This document shows positions 62,426 through 64,000 of a DNA stretch of 64,000 nt, piece by piece. Numbering within the stretch: position 1 is the first letter of the stretch; each line of letters begins with the position of its first letter. Source of the DNA: Candidatus Centipeda massiliensis (lineage in GTDB: Bacteria; Bacillota; Negativicutes; Selenomonadales; Selenomonadaceae); the NCBI RefSeq assembly GCF_900290285.1, contig NZ_LT985755.1, forward strand, positions 72,856 to 136,855, written 5' to 3'. The notes beneath the pieces were generated by a model. It did no database searches, was not told the DNA's origin, and worked only from the letters and a program-made list of their open reading frames with translations. The translations under genes and the position numbers were made by a program.

Positions 62426-63370
62426 CTAGAACAATTCTCCCTCGGCGATACGCCCTAAGATTTCCTTCGACGGAATGAAGAAGAGCTGCCCCTTTTCGGC
62501 GGTCGAATATTCGAGTAGGCGGTCATCCTGCGTAAACATATTGATGACCATCTGCCGTGTCACATCCCAATGGCGTGCGTAGCCGATGAAATAGGTGCCG
62601 CGCACCCCCTCGCCGGGATTCGCAAAGACGACGTTCATGCGCACGATCTTGTGCTCCTCGCCATCGCGGTTGTCCTGCGAGATGATGTTGTGCGCACGCG
62701 GATCCTTCTCCTCGTCGGAGAGTTCAAGATCGCTGTATTTCCTCCGGCCGACATACTTCTCCTGCACCTCGGTCGGGAGTGCCCGCCACGCGTCGAGGTC
62801 GTGAATGTATTTCTGTGCAAAAGCATAGGAGCCGTTGATGAACTCCGGATCCTCCGCACCGATGATCGCCCACTCCTTTGCCTCCTCACCGACGGGATTC
62901 TCGGTTCCGTCAATGAAGTCAATGATTGCACGTCCCTCAAGATAGTGAAAGCCATGTGTCTCATCCACCACGTCTACGACAGGACGAAGGAAGCCCATGA
63001 TCTGATCGACGACGAGATAGCTGGTTGCCGCCTGACCCGCGCGCACATGAAGAAAGAGATCGGCAGGTGTCGCAGGCGCTGTGTGATGTGCTCCGTTTAC
63101 CCCCTTGAAATCCTCCAGTTCCTTCGGCTTCTTTGCCGTTGGAAAGAGATATTCCCACGCACGGTTGCTGAACCCAAAAGAGAGCTTCACCGCCTCCGGT
63201 GCGACGCGAATGTTCATCGAGCGCTGAATCGCCTCCATCCGATCCGCCATATCGGCGATGATTTCCCGCTCCTTCTCGATATCCTCACGCTTTAGTGAGA
63301 GCATGAGGAAGATGACGCTCTCCCCCGCATCCTTGAACACATCCTGCGCCAGATTTGCATTGACCTCCAT
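62426..63370 (-). CDS. Dye-decolorizing (DyP-type) heme peroxidase
   Basis: A 314-aa DyP peroxidase of the YfeX/TyrA group without a signal peptide, so probably cytoplasmic. Hallmarks are the distal Asp in FIDGTENPVGEEA (GXXDG region), the proximal His region KIVRMNVVFANPGEGVRGTYFIGYARHWDVTRQM, and the N-terminal LSFGFSNRAWEYLFP. It reduces peroxide using unknown donors. AGGAGGGAGACCT precedes the ATG. Copy 3 of the 162-bp element lies 40 bases upstream. Confidence 0.94.
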   Translation of the reverse strand: MEVNANLAQDVFKDAGESVIFLMLSLKREDIEKEREIIADMADRMEAIQRSMNIRVAPEAVKLSFGFSNRAWEYLFPTAKKPKELEDFKGVNGAHHTAPATPADLFLHVRAGQAATSYLVVDQIMGFLRPVVDVVDETHGFHYLEGRAIIDFIDGTENPVGEEAKEWAIIGAEDPEFINGSYAFAQKYIHDLDAWRALPTEVQEKYVGRRKYSDLELSDEEKDPRAHNIISQDNRDGEEHKIVRMNVVFANPGEGVRGTYFIGYARHWDVTRQMVINMFTQDDRLLEYSTAEKGQLFFIPSKEILGRIAEGELF

Positions 63371-63410
63371 AGGTCTCCCTCCTATACCCTATCATACATC
63401 CAACTTCCAG

Positions 63411-63572
63411 GGACTCGCTGATAAAATGAAGTCCGTCAGATTGGCGTAGATTTTTCGTCCGAACGAGGAGGCAAACCGGACGCATAGCAAGGGCTATGTG
63501 GAGGATTTGCCGACAAAGTTCGGGCAAAAAAGATGCGTCAAGATGGCGTGGCTGAATTTATCAGTGCTTCCC
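63411..63572. mobile_element. 162-bp palindromic MITE-like element, copy 3
   Basis: Begins GGACTCGCTGATAAA and ends TTTATCAGTGCTTCC. It is flanked by the exact direct repeat CCAG (63407-63410 and 63573-63576). The apical stem CATAGC/GCTATG is kept although its loop changed from CAAA to AAGG. It occupies the middle of the 346-base gap (63371-63716) between divergent DyP and aldo/keto reductase genes. I see no gene in the rest of that gap. Confidence 0.85.
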
Positions 63573-63716
63573 CAGTTTCATTGTACGATGTTTCTCCATG
63601 CGAGGCAAGAAAAAAACCATCGATAAAGGAAAATACCGCTGATGCACCGAATACTTTATGTAGCAAATTTGTCCTCATAGCATAAGAATCGTTTCTACAA
63701 AATGGGAGGAATCACA

Positions 63717-64000
63717 ATGACAGATCTGCCAAAGATTGCGCTCGGTGCATGGGCGTGGGGCAACGACGGCACATTCGGTACAAACTACACGGAGGAGCAG
63801 CTGCGCCCCGTCTTTGACGCTGCGATGGCGCATGGGCTGAACCTCTGGGATACTGCGTATGCATATGGCATGGGTACATCGGAGCAGATGCTCGGTACAT
63901 TCCTCAAAGGGCATGCACGTGACTCCTATCTCGTCGCGGACAAGCTTACGCCGCAGTGCACGGATCCATCCTCTGATACACCTGTTGCAGATATGTGGGA
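63717..64000 (+). CDS. Aldo/keto reductase, 5' part (runs off the window)
   Basis: Ninety-four codons of an aldo/keto reductase are visible. LPKIALGAWAWGND is followed by the conserved catalytic Asp/Tyr region HGLNLWDTAYAYGMGTSEQMLG and then the Lys-bearing segment LVADKLTPQ. These are NADPH-dependent oxidoreductases on a TIM barrel. The substrate is not predictable. The start at 63717 follows GGGAGGAATCAC. Confidence 0.92.
   Translation, partial: MTDLPKIALGAWAWGNDGTFGTNYTEEQLRPVFDAAMAHGLNLWDTAYAYGMGTSEQMLGTFLKGHARDSYLVADKLTPQCTDPSSDTPVADMW

Noticed and set aside
1-64000. CRISPR arrays, tRNA or rRNA genes, and prophage modules.
   Set aside because: I saw no regularly spaced repeats, no cloverleaf-like sequence with CCA-type ends and no phage structural genes, although short tRNAs could be missed by eye.

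Overview
The window looks like chromosomal DNA of a Negativicute (diderm Firmicute), most likely a Selenomonas-type organism. The clues are moderately high GC, strong AGGAGG-type ribosome binding sites, frequent GTG and TTG starts, Firmicute-type L27/Prp and PurF, two LytR-CpsA-Psr proteins and a CheV. The genus is inferred from gene content and style, not from a marker gene. Nearly all genes lie on the minus strand, so operons read from high to low coordinates. Layout in ascending coordinates: 1-7140 holds a gene start cut by the window edge (possibly recD2), an ABC-F ATPase, an LCP cell-wall protein, a 219-bp imperfect palindrome, a nucleoside kinase and a Pit phosphate transporter with its DUF47 partner. 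7354-12739 is a five-gene Opp/Nik-type ABC importer behind a near-consensus promoter, a cobalamin riboswitch and an intrinsic terminator, so its substrate is probably linked to B12 or cobalt supply. 12786-14123 is a MATE exporter. 14424-20731 is a purE-C-F-M-N-H-D operon in which purH encodes only the IMP cyclohydrolase domain. 20786-30670 holds cheV and then the long run rplU-prp-rpmA-obgE-yhbY-proB-proA-small ORF-nadD-yqeK-LCP-rsfS-cvfB. 30698-34898 carries a radical SAM protein, pth, uppP and gdhA. 35070-44188 carries rlmH, an HtrA protease, a WalJ-type hydrolase and a complete four-gene Wadjet (JetABCD) anti-plasmid SMC system lying directly downstream of plsC. 44204-55658 is dnaE-rluB-flavoprotein-aroA-cmk-plsC, preceded by a small glycosyltransferase and methyltransferase cluster. 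55739-64000 holds comM, a metal-dependent hydrolase divergent from a LysR regulator, a malic enzyme, a GNAT acetyltransferase, a SemiSWEET, a DyP peroxidase and the start of an aldo/keto reductase. The most unusual non-coding signal is a 162-bp near-palindromic element at 14253, 37441 and 63411. Its ends resemble inverted repeats. Two copies are flanked by exact 4-bp direct repeats (TTGA, CCAG) and the third by a near-repeat (CTTG/CATG), which fits a transposed MITE. A second dispersed family is a terminator hairpin with the core CTGTTGCACGAAG, seen four times. Other points of note are an rluB reading frame that overruns into the next gene, probably after a one-base change in a G run, a SemiSWEET whose best start is out of frame across an A7 run, and a 31-codon remnant of an HTH-type gene antisense to the end of the lysR-family gene. 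I saw no rRNA, tRNA, CRISPR array, prophage or intact insertion sequence.
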